Source: Mycobacterium sp. DL592
Lineage (GTDB): Bacteria > Actinomycetota > Actinomycetes > Mycobacteriales > Mycobacteriaceae
Direction: 5' to 3'
Assembly: GCF_011694515.1 (NCBI RefSeq)
Contig: NZ_CP050192.1
Span: 4,293,064 to 4,357,063, forward strand
Length of the DNA stretch: 64,000 bases
A model generated the notes under the pieces. That model saw only the letters and a list, made by a program, of their open reading frames with translations. It was not told the DNA's origin and did no database searches. The position numbers were made by a program, and so were the translations under genes. This document shows positions 54,149 through 62,600 of the stretch, in pieces; positions within the stretch are counted from its first letter, which is position 1; each line of letters begins with the position of its first letter.

Positions 54149-54459
54149 TGCGTGGCCCCCACCAACGGCCAGCCCACTGAGGCCAACCGGGCCGCAACCT
54201 GGTTCAGCTCTTCAGGATTCGGCTCTTTTTCGATCACGTCCCGGATCGCCTGACGCAGCTGCTCGGGCGTGACGGGCGTGTCGTAGTCAGTATGCCGCAG
54301 GATCGTCGAGGCAGCCTGGACGACCTCGTCTTCGGTCAGCGACCTCTTCAGCAGGGCGAGCAGGGGGTAGTAGTCCTTTGGAGGAACTCCCTCGGGGTAC
54401 CCCTTGTGCAGCCAATCGAGAACGCTCTCCAGAAAATTGGTGTGCTCTTCAGCAGTCAT
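54145..54459 (-). CDS. DUF3349 family protein, copy 1
   Basis: The 104-aa helical protein contains the family motif W-L-H-K-G-Y-P-E-G-V-P-P-K-D-Y near the N-terminus, then a four-helix domain, and ends V-G-W-P-L-V. A second member lies at 56279. The M. tuberculosis relative Rv0543c has a solved structure but unknown function. It is third in the leftward operon pitA, membrane protein, DUF3349. Confidence 0.88.
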   Translation of the reverse strand: MTAEEHTNFLESVLDWLHKGYPEGVPPKDYYPLLALLKRSLTEDEVVQAASTILRHTDYDTPVTPEQLRQAIRDVIEKEPNPEELNQVAARLASVGWPLVGATH

Positions 54460-54466
54460 CGTCCGC

Positions 54467-54751
54467 TCACTTCTTGGGGAGCATCGGGAACAGGTCGACG
54501 CCGAAGTGATGGATGATCGTCGCCCGGGTGATCCACAGGACGGCGGTCACGATCACCAGGGAGACGAAGAGAAACAACAGAATCCCGAAGTACTTCAGCG
54601 CCGGATTGGGCTTGTGGATGACGTGGTCGGCCTCTTCGCCGCCGGCGCCGAACGAGTAGGCCAGCATCCCCGTGGCGAACAGAGCCGGCAGGCCGGCGCC
54701 GAGGACAAGTCCGACGATCAGGACTTTGATAATGGACTCGAAATACTGCAT
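54467..54751 (-). CDS. Two-helix membrane protein (Rv0544c-like)
   Basis: The 94-aa product has two membrane helices (about 8-30 and 54-76) separated by a polar loop with E-E-A-D-H-V-I-H-K-P-N-P. It lies 28 bases after pitA and 7 bases before the DUF3349 gene on the same strand. This order fits Rv0544c beside pitA. A role as small partner of the phosphate transporter is only a guess. Confidence 0.82.
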   Translation of the reverse strand: MQYFESIIKVLIVGLVLGAGLPALFATGMLAYSFGAGGEEADHVIHKPNPALKYFGILLFLFVSLVIVTAVLWITRATIIHHFGVDLFPMLPKK

Positions 54752-54779
54752 GAGGTCTGTCCTTTACTCCGGGCGACGA

Positions 54780-56036
54780 TCAGACGGACGCTTTGGGCGA
54801 AGTCGGCTTTGCAACCTTGGTTGCCTCGCGGACCTCAGCTGGGACTACCGAGTTGGTGGAGGTGTCCCAGTCCGCATTGACGTTGCTGCTGTCGACCTTC
54901 TGCTGCTGGGCCCGCCACCACATGTAGAACGAGAGCCCAACCAGGATCACGAAGATCAGGCCATCCCCTGCCAACTGCGAGGAGGTCAGGGACTTCACTG
55001 CGTCGGACAGCCAGTAGGACAGTGCACCGACGAGTGCAGCTGCCGGCAGGGTGACCAGCCAGGCCACCGCCATCCGGCCGGCGACTGCCCAGCGGACCTC
55101 AGCCCCCGGCTTGCCCACGCCGCTGCCCAGGATCGAGCCGGTGGCGACGTGAGTGGTCGACAGCGCCATACCGGCCGCGCTGGAGCTCAGGATGATCGCG
55201 GCCGAGGAGGCCTCAGCAGCCAGGCCCTGGGGGGACTCGATCTCCACCAGGCCCTTACCGAGCGTCCGGATGACGCGCCAGCCGCCGATGTAGGTACCGA
55301 GGCCGATGGCCAAGGCGCAGGAGAGGATGATCCAGAACGGCAGACCGTCCTTCTTCACGTCGCCGGTAAGGTGACCCGTGGTGATCAGCGCCAGCGCGAT
55401 CACGCCCATGGTCTTCTGTGCGTCATTGGTGCCGTGGGCGAGCGCGACCAGCGACGCCGTCGCGATCTGGCCCCACCGGAAGCCCTCCTCGCGGCGACGC
55501 GCGAGCACCTTGCGGGTGATCCGGTACACCAACCAGGTCCCGCACGCTGCGACGACGCCGGCGATGACCGGTGCGGCAACCGCCGGGATGAGCACCTTCT
55601 CGGTGACGCCCTTCCAGTTGACACCCGCCATCCCGAGCGCGGCCAGGCCGGCGCCGATCAAGCCGCCGAACAGCGCGTGAGACGAGCTGGACGGGATGCC
55701 GAACAGCCAGGTCAGCAGGTTCCACAGAATGCCGCCGATCAGGCCCGCGAAGATGATCGTGAGCCCCATCGACGCATCGATGTTCGGCAGCAGGTGACCG
55801 GTCTTCGAGTCCTGCACCTTCAGCACGGACGTGGTGACCGTGACAGCGACCTCGACCGACAGGAAGGCGCCGACCAGGTTCAGGATGCCCGCGAGGAGCA
55901 CCGCTGTCTTGGGCTTCAGCGCCCCTGTGGCGATCGAGGTGGCCATGGCGTTACCGGTGTCATGGAACCCATTGGTGAAATCGAATGCCAGTGCTGTCGC
56001 AATCAACAGCACCAGGATGATCATCTCGGCGCTCAT
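54780..56036 (-). CDS. pitA: Low-affinity inorganic phosphate transporter
   Basis: The 418-aa protein is a PiT-family phosphate/H+ symporter (Rv0545c is 417 aa). It has about ten membrane helices in two homologous halves, each with the family signature: G-F-H-D-T-G-N-A-M-A-T near residue 24 and H-G-T-N-D-A-Q-K-T-M in the second half. ATG 56036 gives the canonical N-terminus M-S-A-E-M-I-I-L-V. It is read away from the DUF3349/menE genes; the 242-base divergent region holds an inverted repeat at 56126. Confidence 0.95.
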   Translation of the reverse strand: MSAEMIILVLLIATALAFDFTNGFHDTGNAMATSIATGALKPKTAVLLAGILNLVGAFLSVEVAVTVTTSVLKVQDSKTGHLLPNIDASMGLTIIFAGLIGGILWNLLTWLFGIPSSSSHALFGGLIGAGLAALGMAGVNWKGVTEKVLIPAVAAPVIAGVVAACGTWLVYRITRKVLARRREEGFRWGQIATASLVALAHGTNDAQKTMGVIALALITTGHLTGDVKKDGLPFWIILSCALAIGLGTYIGGWRVIRTLGKGLVEIESPQGLAAEASSAAIILSSSAAGMALSTTHVATGSILGSGVGKPGAEVRWAVAGRMAVAWLVTLPAAALVGALSYWLSDAVKSLTSSQLAGDGLIFVILVGLSFYMWWRAQQQKVDSSNVNADWDTSTNSVVPAEVREATKVAKPTSPKASV

Positions 56037-56125
56037 AGGCTGTGATTCTGCTGGGTCAGACGACCCTTTGCCTAGTTGCCGAAAGTCACCGAAATCGCTG
56101 TAAGCAGGGCATTTGCAAACCCCCC

Positions 56126-56154
56126 GGCAGGTGTTCATCGGTTGTTCACCTGCC
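56126..56154. promoter_or_regulatory. 8-base inverted repeat in the pitA/DUF3349 divergent region
   Basis: GGCAGGTG and CACCTGCC form perfect arms around 13 bases. It lies 90 bases upstream of pitA and 125 bases upstream of the DUF3349 gene. It is a candidate operator; nothing else stands out in this 242-base region. Confidence 0.4.
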
Positions 56155-56278
56155 ATAGTGCCGACGTTGGCCTGTTCCGCCGGGCGCAGGGTAGATCCAT
56201 AGCGCGGCACCCCTTGGTGCCGACTAAGATTCTCGACGTCCATCGGGCGCCTGCGGACGCCCCGGCCAGGGAGATGCC

Positions 56279-56584
56279 GTGGTGTCCAATTTCATCACCA
56301 AGATCGTGGCCTGGATCAAATCCGGCTACCCCGACGGTGTTCCCCGCCCGGACCAGGTTCCACTGTTTGCGCTTCTGCGTCGTCGGCTCACCGACGACGA
56401 GGTCAAAGCCGTCGCGCAGACGCTTCTCGACAGCGGCGAGTTCGACCACGTCGACATCGGCGTCCTCATCACCGAGATCACCGATGACCTGCCCTCACCG
56501 GAGGACGTGGAGCGGGTCCGGGCCAAGCTGGCCACCTACGGCTGGCCGCTGGATGATCCGCGGGACAGTGAGGAAGCCGAATAA
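56279..56584 (+). CDS. DUF3349 family protein, copy 2
   Basis: The 101-aa protein starts at a GTG after GGGAGA and has the family pattern W-I-K-S-G-Y-P-D-G-V-P, then R-R-L-T-D-D-E-V and a C-terminal Y-G-W-P-L-D-D-P. It is the closer match to Rv0543c, which precedes menE in M. tuberculosis. It overlaps or abuts the likely menE start, so translation of menE may depend on it. Confidence 0.9.
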   Translation: MVSNFITKIVAWIKSGYPDGVPRPDQVPLFALLRRRLTDDEVKAVAQTLLDSGEFDHVDIGVLITEITDDLPSPEDVERVRAKLATYGWPLDDPRDSEEAE

Positions 56585-56589
56585 CCACG

Positions 56590-57780
56590 CTGCGAGCCCT
56601 CGCCATCCCCCCCGGCCCCTCGGCACAGTCACTGCTGGCAGCGCTCGGGGGTGTCCTCGACGGGCGTGACGCCCCACTGGTTCCCATCCCTGCCGGAGAT
56701 CTGCGGGAGAGCGAACTGCTGACGACCTCGTTGCGGGTCGGTGAAGAGATCGACGACGACGTCGCACTGGTGGTGTCGACGTCGGGCACCACCGGAACAC
56801 CCAAGGGCGCGATGCTCACCCCGGCCGCACTGATCGCGAGCGCGGCGGCGACGCACGACCGCCTCGGCGGTCCGGGCACCTGGCTGCTGGCGCTGCCCAC
56901 CCACCACATCGCCGGGATCCAGGTTCTGGTGCGCAGCCTGCAGGCCGGCACGGTGCCCGTCGAACTCGACGTCTCGGCGGGCTTCGACCCAACCGAATTG
57001 CCAACGGCGGTAGCCCAATTGGGCTCCGGTCGGCGTTACACCTCGATGGTGGCCACTCAGCTCGCCAAGGCGCTGCTGGATCCCGAAGCCACCGCGGCAC
57101 TGGCTGAACTCGACGCTGTGCTGCTCGGCGGCGGGCCGGCCCCGCGACCGGTACTCGACGGCGCGGCGGCCGCCGGAATCGCGGTGGTGCGCACCTACGG
57201 TTCGAGCGAGACCGCCGGCGGCTGCGTCTACGACGGGGTTCCGCTCGACGGGGTGCGGATACGGCTGGACGACGGCACCGAGCCGGGCGAGGGACGCATC
57301 GTGATCGGCGGGCCGACACTGGCCAAGGGCTATCGCAACCCGCCTGACCCCGACCCGTTCGCCGAGGCGGGCTGGTTTCACACCGACGACCTCGGCATGG
57401 TCGACGACAACGGGCGGCTGGTGGTTCTGGGGCGCGCCGACGAAGCGATCAGCACCGGTGGGCTGACTGTGCTGCCCGGACCCGTCGAGGCCGTACTGTC
57501 GCGGCACCCGGCCATCGCCGACTGCGCGGTGTTCGGGGTGCCCGACGAACGTCTGGGTCAGCGGGTGGTGGCCGCGGTCGTCGTCGTCCCCGGCGCGGTC
57601 GAGCCGAGCATCGACGACATCAAGGACTACCTCGCCCACTCGCTGGATTCGACGGCCGCACCGCGGGAACTCCACATCATCGACGAACTGCCCCGCCGGG
57701 GCATCGGCAAGTTGGACCGCCGGGCATTGCGGCTCCGCTTCGAAAACGGCGGAGATTTGCCAGGCGGCTACGGTTGGTGA
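56590..57780 (+). CDS. menE: o-Succinylbenzoate-CoA ligase MenE (start uncertain)
   Basis: This adenylating enzyme makes o-succinylbenzoyl-CoA for MenB. It has the P-loop V-S-T-S-G-T-T-G-T-P-K-G, R-T-Y-G-S-S-E-T-A-G-G, W-F-H-T-D-D-L-G and the C-terminal lysine in G-I-G-K-L-D-R-R. The frame is open from 56572, and the stretch L-R-A-L-A-I-P-P-G-P-S just after the DUF3349 stop looks like the true N-terminus. Yet no ATG, GTG or TTG occurs in frame before 56731. I use CTG 56590; ATA 56581, four bases after AGGAAG, is the other option, and TTG 56731 would remove 47 residues. The stop lies inside a 16-bp palindrome. Confidence 0.88.
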   Translation: MRALAIPPGPSAQSLLAALGGVLDGRDAPLVPIPAGDLRESELLTTSLRVGEEIDDDVALVVSTSGTTGTPKGAMLTPAALIASAAATHDRLGGPGTWLLALPTHHIAGIQVLVRSLQAGTVPVELDVSAGFDPTELPTAVAQLGSGRRYTSMVATQLAKALLDPEATAALAELDAVLLGGGPAPRPVLDGAAAAGIAVVRTYGSSETAGGCVYDGVPLDGVRIRLDDGTEPGEGRIVIGGPTLAKGYRNPPDPDPFAEAGWFHTDDLGMVDDNGRLVVLGRADEAISTGGLTVLPGPVEAVLSRHPAIADCAVFGVPDERLGQRVVAAVVVVPGAVEPSIDDIKDYLAHSLDSTAAPRELHIIDELPRRGIGKLDRRALRLRFENGGDLPGGYGW

Positions 57781-57792
57781 ACAATTGTTCAC
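57777..57792. promoter_or_regulatory. 16-bp perfect palindrome before the hydrolase gene
   Basis: GTGAACAATTGTTCAC is perfectly symmetric. It includes the menE stop codon and ends 17 bases before the hydrolase ATG, next to its AAGGAGGT ribosome site. It looks like a TetR- or GntR-type operator and does not fit the KstR spacing. Confidence 0.6.
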
Positions 57793-57809
57793 TGAAGGAG
57801 GTCTTTCCT

Positions 57810-58682
57810 ATGGGCGACCTGAAATATCTCGACCTGCACGGTGACCGCGTGGCCTACCTCGACGAAGGCCAGGGCGAGGTGATCCTGCTGATCCACGGCA
57901 TGGCAGGCAGCTCGCAGACCTGGCGGTCGGTAATCCGGCCGCTGTCGCGCAAGTACCGCGTCGTGGCACCGGACCTGCTCGGGCACGGCAACTCCGCCAA
58001 ACCGCGCAGCGACTACTCGCTGGGCGCGTTCGCGGTGTCACTGCGCGACCTGCTCGACGAGTTGGGCGTCGCGCAGGCCACCGTCGTCGGCCATTCGCTC
58101 GGCGGCGGGGTGGCCATGCAGTTCGTCTACCAGCATCCCGACTACGCCCAGCGCCTGATCCTGATCGGCAGCGGTGGGCTGGGTCCCGATGTCGGCTGGA
58201 CCCTGCGACTGCTGTCGGCACCGGGAGCCGAGTTCATCATGCCGATCATCGCGCCACCGCCGGTGCTGTCGGTCGGCGAAAAGGTTCGCTCCCTGTTCGC
58301 CAAGATGGGGATCGAGTCGCCGCGCGGCGCCGAGATCTGGAACGCCTACAGCTCGTTCTCCGACGCCGAGACCCGGCAGGCGTTCCTGCGCACACTGCGC
58401 TCCGTGGTCGACTTCCGCGGTCAGTCGGTCAGCGCGTTGAACCGCTTGCACGTCAAGGCAAACCTGCCGACGATGGCGATCTGGGGCGACCAGGACGCGA
58501 TCATCCCCGTCGACCACGCCTACGCCGCCCAGGCAACCCGGCCCGACGTCCGGCTGGAAGTGCTGACCGGTGTGGGGCACTTCCCCCAGGTCGAGCGGCC
58601 GGCCGAGGTCGTCGAGCTCATCGAGGACTTCATCGCCACCGAGCCGGGCGCCGTCATCGAGCAGCCCGCCACCCCGGTGTGA
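57810..58682 (+). CDS. Alpha/beta hydrolase
   Basis: The 290-aa protein has the full catalytic set: oxyanion region [10 protein letters not shown], nucleophile elbow G-H-S-L-G-G, acid in W-G-D-Q-D-A and histidine in G-V-G-H-F-P-Q. ATG 57810 follows an excellent AAGGAGGT. It stands 29 bases after menE and shares its stop bases with the next start. It could serve as the MenH enzyme or as an unrelated lipid esterase. Confidence 0.9.
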   Translation: MGDLKYLDLHGDRVAYLDEGQGEVILLIHGMAGSSQTWRSVIRPLSRKYRVVAPDLLGHGNSAKPRSDYSLGAFAVSLRDLLDELGVAQATVVGHSLGGGVAMQFVYQHPDYAQRLILIGSGGLGPDVGWTLRLLSAPGAEFIMPIIAPPPVLSVGEKVRSLFAKMGIESPRGAEIWNAYSSFSDAETRQAFLRTLRSVVDFRGQSVSALNRLHVKANLPTMAIWGDQDAIIPVDHAYAAQATRPDVRLEVLTGVGHFPQVERPAEVVELIEDFIATEPGAVIEQPATPV

Positions 58683-59071
58683 CCGAGCGGTTCGCCTCCG
58701 CACCCGTCGCGCGGCTGGCGACGGTGACACCCGAGGGCCGTCCGCACGTGGTGCCGATCGTGTTCGCCGTCGACGGCGACGTCATCTACACCGCGGTCGA
58801 CGGCAAACCGAAGTCCACGCAGCGGCTGCGCAGGCTGGCCAATATCGCGGCCAATCCATCGGTGAGTGTGCTGGTCGACCACTACGGCGACGACTGGTCC
58901 CAGCTGTGGTGGGTACGGGCCGACGGTGTCGCCTCGATCGTGGCGGACGGACCCGAGTTCGACCGGGGCGTGAGGTTGTTGCGGGCGAAATACCCTCAGT
59001 ATGAATCGGTTTCACTCGACGGTCCGGCGCTGGTGGTGACGGTGCAGAAGTGGACGTCCTGGCCGGGTTGA
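58679..59071 (+). CDS. PPOX-class F420-dependent oxidoreductase
   Basis: The 130-aa split-barrel protein has [13 protein letters not shown] at the N-terminus, R-P-H-V-V-P-I-V-F and [12 protein letters not shown], as in the PPOX-class enzymes that bind F420. GTG 58679 overlaps the hydrolase stop by four bases. Substrate unknown. Confidence 0.87.
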   Translation: MTERFASAPVARLATVTPEGRPHVVPIVFAVDGDVIYTAVDGKPKSTQRLRRLANIAANPSVSVLVDHYGDDWSQLWWVRADGVASIVADGPEFDRGVRLLRAKYPQYESVSLDGPALVVTVQKWTSWPG

Positions 59072-59094
59072 GGGCCCTCGTAAGCTGGATAACC

Positions 59095-60450
59095 GTGAGC
59101 ATCGGGCGCAAGGAAGCGATCGCGGTCAGCGTCGGTGTTCTCCTGGTGGCTGCGGCATTCATCGTCCCGCACCTGAACCTGGGCATCGTCACACCGCTGG
59201 TCAACATGAAGCCGGCGGAGATCAAGGCGTTCGCCGACGCCGCCCCGATCTTCGGCTGGTGGAACGCCCATATCGGCTGGGGCACCGTACCGGCGATTGT
59301 GATCGGCGCCGCCGCCGTGATCTGGGGGGCCGCGCTCGCCCAACGGCTGTCCTGGCGTGCGCTGACCTTCACGGTGTGGGCGACGTCCTTCGCGTGGGCG
59401 TTCGCGCTGGCGATGATCGACGGCTGGCAGCGCGGGTTCGCCGGCCGGCTCACCGCACGCCACGAGTACCTGCGCCAGGTGCCCACCATCACTGACATCC
59501 CCGAGGCTGTTCGCACGTTCTCGAGCAGAATCCTGGATTTCCAACCGAATTCGTGGATCACCCACGTCTCCGGCCACCCACCTGGCGCCCTGCTGACCTT
59601 CGTATGGCTCGAGCGGATCGGACTCGGCGGCGGCGCCTGGGCCGCGTTGTGGTGCGTGCTGATCGGGTCCAGCGCAGCCGCGGCGGTGATCGTGGCGGTG
59701 CGGGCGCTCAGCGACGAGGCCACCGCGCGCCTGGTCGCACCGTTCGTCGCGGTGGCCCCCACGGCCATCTGGATCGCGGTCTCGGCCGACGGCTACTTCA
59801 CCGGGGTGGCCGCCTGGGGTATCGCCCTGCTGGCGTTGGCCGTTCGCCAACGAGTGCGCCGGCCGTGGCTTGCCGCCACCGGGGCGGGGCTGCTGCTGGG
59901 GTGGGGCATCTTCGTCAACTATGGCCTGGCGTTGATTGCGCTGCCCGCGGTGGCGGTGCTGATCTGTGCCGCCGACTGCCGCACCGCGCTACGCACACTG
60001 ATCCCTGCGGTGCTGGCCGCGCTGGCGGTCGTCGCCGTGTTCGCCGTGGCCGGATTCTGGTGGTTCGACGGCTACGTTCTTGTCCAACAACGCTATTGGC
60101 AGGGCATCGCGAACAACCGGCCGTTCCAGTACTGGGGTTGGGCCAACTTCGCGTCCGTGGTGTGCGCCATCGGCCTGGGCAGCGTGGCCGGTATCGGCCG
60201 GGTACTCGACATCGCGGCGATCAAGCGCCGCTCGGGCCTGCACATGCTGGTGCTGGCTGCCCTGGCGGCAATCGTGTTCGCCGACCTGTCGATGCTGTCC
60301 AAGGCCGAGACCGAACGGATCTGGCTGCCGTTCACGGTGTGGCTGACCGCCGCGGGTGCCCTGTTACCCGCCCGCACCCACCGATGGTGGCTGAGCCTCA
60401 ATATCACCGGCGCCCTGCTGTTGAACCACCTGATCCTGACGAACTGGTAG
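59095..60450 (+). CDS. Polytopic membrane protein (Rv0541c-like)
   Basis: The 451-aa protein has about ten to twelve membrane helices. Between the second and third group lies W-I-T-H-V-S-G-H-P-P-G-A-L, and H-P-P-G after a long extracytoplasmic loop is reminiscent of GT-C-fold glycosyltransferases. GTG 59095 matches the expected length (Rv0541c is close to 449 aa). It ends inside the convergent gene at 60364, overlapping by 87 bases. Function is unknown; glycosyl transfer is a hypothesis. Confidence 0.8.
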   Translation: MSIGRKEAIAVSVGVLLVAAAFIVPHLNLGIVTPLVNMKPAEIKAFADAAPIFGWWNAHIGWGTVPAIVIGAAAVIWGAALAQRLSWRALTFTVWATSFAWAFALAMIDGWQRGFAGRLTARHEYLRQVPTITDIPEAVRTFSSRILDFQPNSWITHVSGHPPGALLTFVWLERIGLGGGAWAALWCVLIGSSAAAAVIVAVRALSDEATARLVAPFVAVAPTAIWIAVSADGYFTGVAAWGIALLALAVRQRVRRPWLAATGAGLLLGWGIFVNYGLALIALPAVAVLICAADCRTALRTLIPAVLAALAVVAVFAVAGFWWFDGYVLVQQRYWQGIANNRPFQYWGWANFASVVCAIGLGSVAGIGRVLDIAAIKRRSGLHMLVLAALAAIVFADLSMLSKAETERIWLPFTVWLTAAGALLPARTHRWWLSLNITGALLLNHLILTNW

Positions 60451-60843
60451 CAAGCGGTCGCCGACCAGGTAAAGCAACGCCGCGCCCCACACCACCGCCA
60501 ACGCGATCCAGAACCCGGTCTGATAGTCGCGGTCGAGCACCGTGAGATTGTCCAGATGCTGACCCGGCTTGGAGTACACCGGAATGGCCAGCGCCACCAG
60601 CACCACCGTCAGCAGCCCGGCCACCAGCACCGGCGTCCACCACCGGTGCGGCAGCAGCCGCCGACCGGCGAACCCGAGTGCCACGCACAGCGGCGCGAAC
60701 ACCGCATCATGCAACAGCACCCCGATCAGCGCCCAGGCCACGATGCGGATGATCACCTCGGTCGAGTTGTCCCACACCAGCACCGCGCCGTAGACCCCGA
60801 CGGCCAGGCCCGCGACAACGAGAGCTACCCGGATACCGTTCAC
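60364..60843 (-). CDS. Membrane protein, last gene of the molybdo-enzyme operon
   Basis: The 159-aa protein has four hydrophobic helices (about 5-23, 30-56, 68-88, 110-128) and a polar C-terminal tail rich in Gln. GTG 60843 overlaps the stop of the molybdopterin oxidoreductase gene (GTGA), so the two are coupled. Its tail-coding part overlaps the end of the convergent membrane-protein gene. No family recognised. Confidence 0.72.
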   Translation of the reverse strand: MNGIRVALVVAGLAVGVYGAVLVWDNSTEVIIRIVAWALIGVLLHDAVFAPLCVALGFAGRRLLPHRWWTPVLVAGLLTVVLVALAIPVYSKPGQHLDNLTVLDRDYQTGFWIALAVVWGAALLYLVGDRLLPVRQDQVVQQQGAGDIEAQPPSVGAGG

Positions 60844-61976
60844 TGCACGACCTCAATCCTGGTCAGCCACTTCGTCTGCAGCACACCGGGTCGCGTGGGT
60901 GCGATCAGCCGGCACGGGTACCCGTGGTCGAGGTCGAGGGTCTGACCGTTGACCTTCAGCGCGATCAACGTCATCGAGTCACCGGCGTGCCGGGCCGGCA
61001 GCACCGTGCGCGAGTACGGGCCCGGCGGCTCCAGCGAGATCATCCGGACATCGGAATCCGGCTTGCCACCAACCGCTTTGACCAGATCTGCCAGCACCAC
61101 GCCGGTCCAGTCGGCCTCTGCACTCCAGCCTTCGACGCAGGCGATCGGCAACCGATGGGTGGTCTGCGGTAGCGCGGCAAGCTCGGCCAACGAGAACGCC
61201 TTGGTGGTCGCGCCGTTGACGACGGTCAGCCGGTACTGCGGCGACTGTGCAGCCTGGATCACCCCGGCGGCCCACGCCGTCCGGTTCACCGGAAGGCCCT
61301 GCGGCCCATCACCCGAACGGGGTGCCAGCAGGGAGACCTTCCTGAGCCAGGAAACCGTTTGCCCGGCAGTCAGAATCGTCGCCGCACCCACCGCCAGCCC
61401 GGTGCCTGCCAACACCGCGCGACGGCGCGGTCCGTGGTGCGGCATCAGCCCGCCTGCCGGAACATCGTCGAGCGGCTCACCCAGCGCGCGACGGATCACC
61501 GGCAGCTTGACACCGATGTGCACCAGCACAGCACCGGCCGCGACATAGGCCATCGCGTAATGGCTTGTGGTGAAGAAGAACTCGAACGCATACCACTGCG
61601 CGATGTTCATGATCCCGGTGGACAGCTGAAACAACATGGCGCCCACCAGGACCAGGATCGAGGCCCGCTCCAGCTGCCGGGTGAGCCCGCCGATGATGGG
61701 CCGCTCGAACAGTTTCGGGTACACCGACCACAGCTTGACCACCAGCAGCGGGATCGCCGCGATACCGGAGATCACGTGCAGCCCCTGGGTGAACTGGTAG
61801 AGCCACACCGGCCGGGTGGGCCAGAAGAACCACGGCTGGGGATGCTGGATGAAGTGGCTGATCAATCCGGTGACAAAGCAGATGGTCACGGCAATGCCCA
61901 GTGCGACCCCGACCCGGGCCGTCACCGCGGTGCCACGCAAGGTGTACTTGGTGGCAGCTTTCGCGTCCCCCGTCAT
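60840..61976 (-). CDS. Cytochrome b561-like / molybdopterin (sulphite oxidase-fold) oxidoreductase fusion
   Basis: The 378-aa protein joins a membrane part to a catalytic domain. Four helices in residues 15-165 hold histidines fit for haem binding, for example in Q-G-L-H-V-I-S-G and T-S-H-Y-A-M. A fifth helix after G-P-R-R-R-A-V-L-A leads to a sulphite-oxidase-type domain with I-A-C-V-E-G-W-S, whose cysteine is the molybdenum ligand, and a C-terminal H-G-Y-P-C-R-L-I. The enzyme probably passes electrons between a periplasmic substrate and the quinone pool. It overlaps neighbours on both sides by four bases. Confidence 0.88.
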   Translation of the reverse strand: MTGDAKAATKYTLRGTAVTARVGVALGIAVTICFVTGLISHFIQHPQPWFFWPTRPVWLYQFTQGLHVISGIAAIPLLVVKLWSVYPKLFERPIIGGLTRQLERASILVLVGAMLFQLSTGIMNIAQWYAFEFFFTTSHYAMAYVAAGAVLVHIGVKLPVIRRALGEPLDDVPAGGLMPHHGPRRRAVLAGTGLAVGAATILTAGQTVSWLRKVSLLAPRSGDGPQGLPVNRTAWAAGVIQAAQSPQYRLTVVNGATTKAFSLAELAALPQTTHRLPIACVEGWSAEADWTGVVLADLVKAVGGKPDSDVRMISLEPPGPYSRTVLPARHAGDSMTLIALKVNGQTLDLDHGYPCRLIAPTRPGVLQTKWLTRIEVVQ

Positions 61977-62599
61977 TTCAGCGCGAGTGTAGCCACAACA
62001 CGGTTGCCGATCGGGTGAATCGACACCAACGCCATCCCAACTTCATCTGCCAACGTGGCCGCACAATCCACGCCGACCGCCGCCCATTGAAACCACGGCC
62101 CGATGCTGCGCGAGGATTCCAGGCGCACCCAACTGGTACGCACTCCGGCCACATCCGGATCGAATTCCGCCACGCAGCGGCCACCGCGCGACATCAGTTC
62201 GGCCGCCCGGCGCAGCACCCGCCGCGGATCACCCGCCAGGCCGATATTGCCGTCGGCCAGCAGCACCGTGCGCCAGCGCCCGGTCCCGGGCAGCGGGTCG
62301 AACACGTCGCGCAGAAGTGCCGGAGCCCCGCTTCGCCGGGCCATCCTTACCGCGGTCTCGGACTGATCGACCCCGAGTGCGGGAATACCACGGCGCACCA
62401 GATGCGCCACCAAACGCCCTGGACCGCAACCTAAGTCGATGGTGGGGCCGTCACACAGATCGACGACGGCGGTGTCGAAGCTCTTATCCGAACCCTGCCC
62501 GAGCCAGCTGTGCACCGGCAGCTTGTGCAGCCGTCCGTCGTCGTGGCGAAGCCAGCAACACTCGCCGTCCAGTGCGCGGTCGTAGAGCTGTCCCAACAT
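61973..62599 (-). CDS. SAM-dependent methyltransferase
   Basis: The 208-aa protein has the class I methyltransferase motif T-I-D-L-G-C-G-P-G-R-L and the acidic strand A-L-G-V-D-Q-S. The start at 62599 is the in-frame ATG next to the upstream gene's stop; longer frames would overlap that gene. It is third in the five-gene operon. Its target is unknown. Confidence 0.85.
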   Translation of the reverse strand: MLGQLYDRALDGECCWLRHDDGRLHKLPVHSWLGQGSDKSFDTAVVDLCDGPTIDLGCGPGRLVAHLVRRGIPALGVDQSETAVRMARRSGAPALLRDVFDPLPGTGRWRTVLLADGNIGLAGDPRRVLRRAAELMSRGGRCVAEFDPDVAGVRTSWVRLESSRSIGPWFQWAAVGVDCAATLADEVGMALVSIHPIGNRVVATLALK

Positions 62600-62600
62600 G

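Noticed and set aside
54672..56045. Long rightward frame of more than 450 codons opposite pitA
   Set aside because: It is antisense to a clear PiT transporter and its translation is low-complexity His/Arg/Gln-rich, as expected for a shadow of a GC-rich gene.
57777..57792. KstR operator near the hydrolase gene
   Set aside because: The AAC and GTT half-sites are four bases apart, not two as in the KstR consensus.
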